Positions 62,720 through 64,000 of a stretch of DNA of 64,000 bases are shown piece by piece. The stretch lies in the NCBI RefSeq assembly GCF_009828855.1, contig NZ_WUAG01000001.1:2046001-2110000 (forward strand), in the 5' to 3' direction. Under the pieces are notes generated by a model that was not told the origin of the DNA, ran no database searches, and was given only the letters and a program-made list of their open reading frames with translations. This DNA is from Psychromonas sp. L1A2. Its GTDB lineage: Bacteria; Pseudomonadota; Gammaproteobacteria; Enterobacterales; Psychromonadaceae. Each line of letters starts with the position of its first letter. Positions within the stretch are counted from its first letter, which is position 1. A program made the position numbers and the translations under genes.

Positions 62720-64000
62720 CTAAATAATACCTTTTATAATTCGATCTGCTTTAACTCTCTTTAAGCGAGATATTAATTGTTTAACTTTATCTGGATACGT
62801 CGCCATATCATCAATATCTCGATAACTTTCAATCAAACGCGTATGAGAAAGAATATTGGATAGCTCTTCATTAAACTGTGTGCTTAATTGTTGTTCCGGG
62901 TCATCAATTAATAAACCATTTTCAAGATCCAAACGCCAAGCCCTTGGATTGAGGTTATGGCCTGTTAATAATGAAAAACGTTGATCTGAATAAATACCTT
63001 TTAAATGAAAACTATTGGAATCATGTTTCCATAAATGTAATTTTAAGTGCCCTTGCAAAATAGAAGTATGATGCTTCTTAGCAAAATTGCGTAGGTTTAC
63101 TTCATAAAGATAAGGTAAAGCAGCAATCGTTTTAAAGGGTTTATCTTCAGGAATATAAAAGTCATTTGCGGTTTTATCGCCAACAACAATAGTAATATTA
63201 ACTTTACGTTTTAATAATGCTGAAATATCACGAGATAGAGCAGTCGGTAAATTGAAGTAAGGTGTAAATAAAATTAATTCTTTTTCGGTAGAGTGAAAGA
63301 TAGCTCTAATGACTTTATTTAATAAGTTTTTCTTTGTACCAATCCCAGTGAGAGGTCTGACAGCTAGACCATTACATTCAATTGGATCGAACCGATAGCC
63401 AGACAGTTTTAAGTTACGACTTAAGTTTTTATGTTCTTTTTTAAATTCATTAAACTTAGGCACAACAGGTGCATTAAGTTGAACAACCGCTTCACTATTG
63501 ATAATCACCTGTTGAATATAATCAACCATAGAGTCTGCTAATGCGTTGTCTGTGATTAACCAATAACGATCAAATCGATAACGTTCTTGCTGATGGAGGT
63601 AAATATTATTAATACTTGCGCCACTGTAAAAAACAACATTATCGAAAATAAAACCTTTTAAATGTTGTACACCAAAAAGTTCTTTTCGTTTCACAGGCAA
63701 ACCGATTATTTTAACGCCGCGGCCTTTTAACTCAGCAACTTTTTGATACCAGGTTGTATTCGTATCCCCTCCCTTTTCAGCCCCAATTAAACCTCGTTGT
63801 GCTCGATGAAAGTCAATACAAACAGTAATATCCATGGACGGATAATTGTTTTTTGCTTGATATAAAGCATTTAGGACTTCCTCACCTGCATCATCCGCTT
63901 CTAAATATAAAGCGGCAATATAGATACGTTTAGTTGCGGAATTTATCTGCTGAAATAACTCTGTTTTAAATGCTTTAGTGGTTAATAAGCATCGTACATT
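62720..64000 (-). CDS. pssA: CDP-diacylglycerol-serine O-phosphatidyltransferase (partial, runs off right edge)
   Basis: Phosphatidylserine synthase of the phospholipase D superfamily, first step to phosphatidylethanolamine. Both HKD motifs are intact: HLKGFIFD and HLKGIYSD, each followed by GAS or GHNLN. The frame is open without a stop to the window edge; upstream of the first in-window ATG (63835) it reads ATKRIYIAALYLEADDAGEE, which matches the E. coli PssA N-terminal region, so 63835 is not the start. The 426 visible residues correspond to E. coli residues from about 40 to the end (451). VVGDKTANDFYIPED and NPRAWRLDLENGL are near-identical to E. coli. The N-terminus lies outside. Confidence 0.95.
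   Translation of the reverse strand, partial: NVRCLLTTKAFKTELFQQINSATKRIYIAALYLEADDAGEEVLNALYQAKNNYPSMDITVCIDFHRAQRGLIGAEKGGDTNTTWYQKVAELKGRGVKIIGLPVKRKELFGVQHLKGFIFDNVVFYSGASINNIYLHQQERYRFDRYWLITDNALADSMVDYIQQVIINSEAVVQLNAPVVPKFNEFKKEHKNLSRNLKLSGYRFDPIECNGLAVRPLTGIGTKKNLLNKVIRAIFHSTEKELILFTPYFNLPTALSRDISALLKRKVNITIVVGDKTANDFYIPEDKPFKTIAALPYLYEVNLRNFAKKHHTSILQGHLKLHLWKHDSNSFHLKGIYSDQRFSLLTGHNLNPRAWRLDLENGLLIDDPEQQLSTQFNEELSNILSHTRLIESYRDIDDMATYPDKVKQLISRLKRVKADRIIKGII

Noticed and set aside
63835-63837. ATG at 63835 as start of pssA
   Set aside because: The frame stays open to the window edge and the upstream translation matches the PssA N-terminal region, so the gene continues beyond the window.

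Overview
The window is an AT-rich stretch of chromosome from a marine, probably cold-adapted gammaproteobacterium. A Psychromonas-like member of the Alteromonadales fits best. The grounds are gene content and order (pcp/pxp salvage genes, NhaD antiporter, two TRAP transporters, a PL7 alginate lyase, OpgGH) together with enterobacterial/vibrio-type blocks (yciK-sohB-topA, truA-folC-dedD-cvpA-purF, bioA/bioBFCD, dapA-bamC). The genus is an inference; nothing here proves it. No rRNA, tRNA or CRISPR array was seen. Genes run off both ends: a Ser/Thr kinase on the left and pssA on the right.

Layout. 0-8 kb: kinase C-terminus, MATE exporter, lipoprotein alginate lyase, aconitase acnA. 8.2-10.3 kb: a HipBA-type toxin-antitoxin pair behind a repeat-rich leader. 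10.4-20 kb: opgGH (periplasmic glucans), yigL, a KefB-like K+/H+ antiporter and nhaD, so several osmotic and ion-homeostasis genes lie together. 20.2-21.5 kb: the ribosome-rescue gene arfA with a 17-bp terminator/RNase III-type hairpin folded over its own stop codon, then an AlkB-type dioxygenase. 21.8-30.4 kb: a two-armed pyroglutamate (5-oxoproline) uptake and hydrolysis locus. One arm is DUF969-DUF979-pcp. The divergent arm is DctP-DctQ-DctM, a MarR-like regulator and pxpABC. The shared 600-bp control region carries a repeated candidate operator. 30.5-34.5 kb: a broken secreted-protein gene and a TAXI-type TRAP transporter. 35-43.4 kb: sulfotransferase, trmN, purC, DUF2897, dapA-bamC, cnoX, an EamA transporter and a small lipoprotein. 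43.4-48.7 kb: the complete biotin operon pair. 49-64 kb: asnS, purF-cvpA-dedD-folC-truA, topA, sohB/yciK, lpxM, the 4.5S SRP RNA gene and pssA.

The most striking unannotated signal is a family of small non-coding mobile elements (MITEs). Nine copies of one family and two of a related family lie in intergenic DNA. They have terminal inverted repeats starting TACC and ending GGTA. Most copies are flanked by an exact 3-bp TTA or TAA duplication. Size classes of about 160 and 220 bp exist, plus internally deleted 65- and 82-bp forms. One copy sits inside another, and the uninterrupted site can be read from sister copies, which shows the 3-bp TWA duplication directly. One insertion appears to have removed the start of a secreted-protein gene.

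The pyroglutamate locus reads as one system: Pcp frees N-terminal pyroglutamate from peptides, two unrelated transport systems (DUF969/DUF979 and the TRAP system) probably import it, and PxpABC cleaves it to glutamate with ATP. The assignment of DUF969/DUF979 as a pyroglutamate carrier is inference from context.
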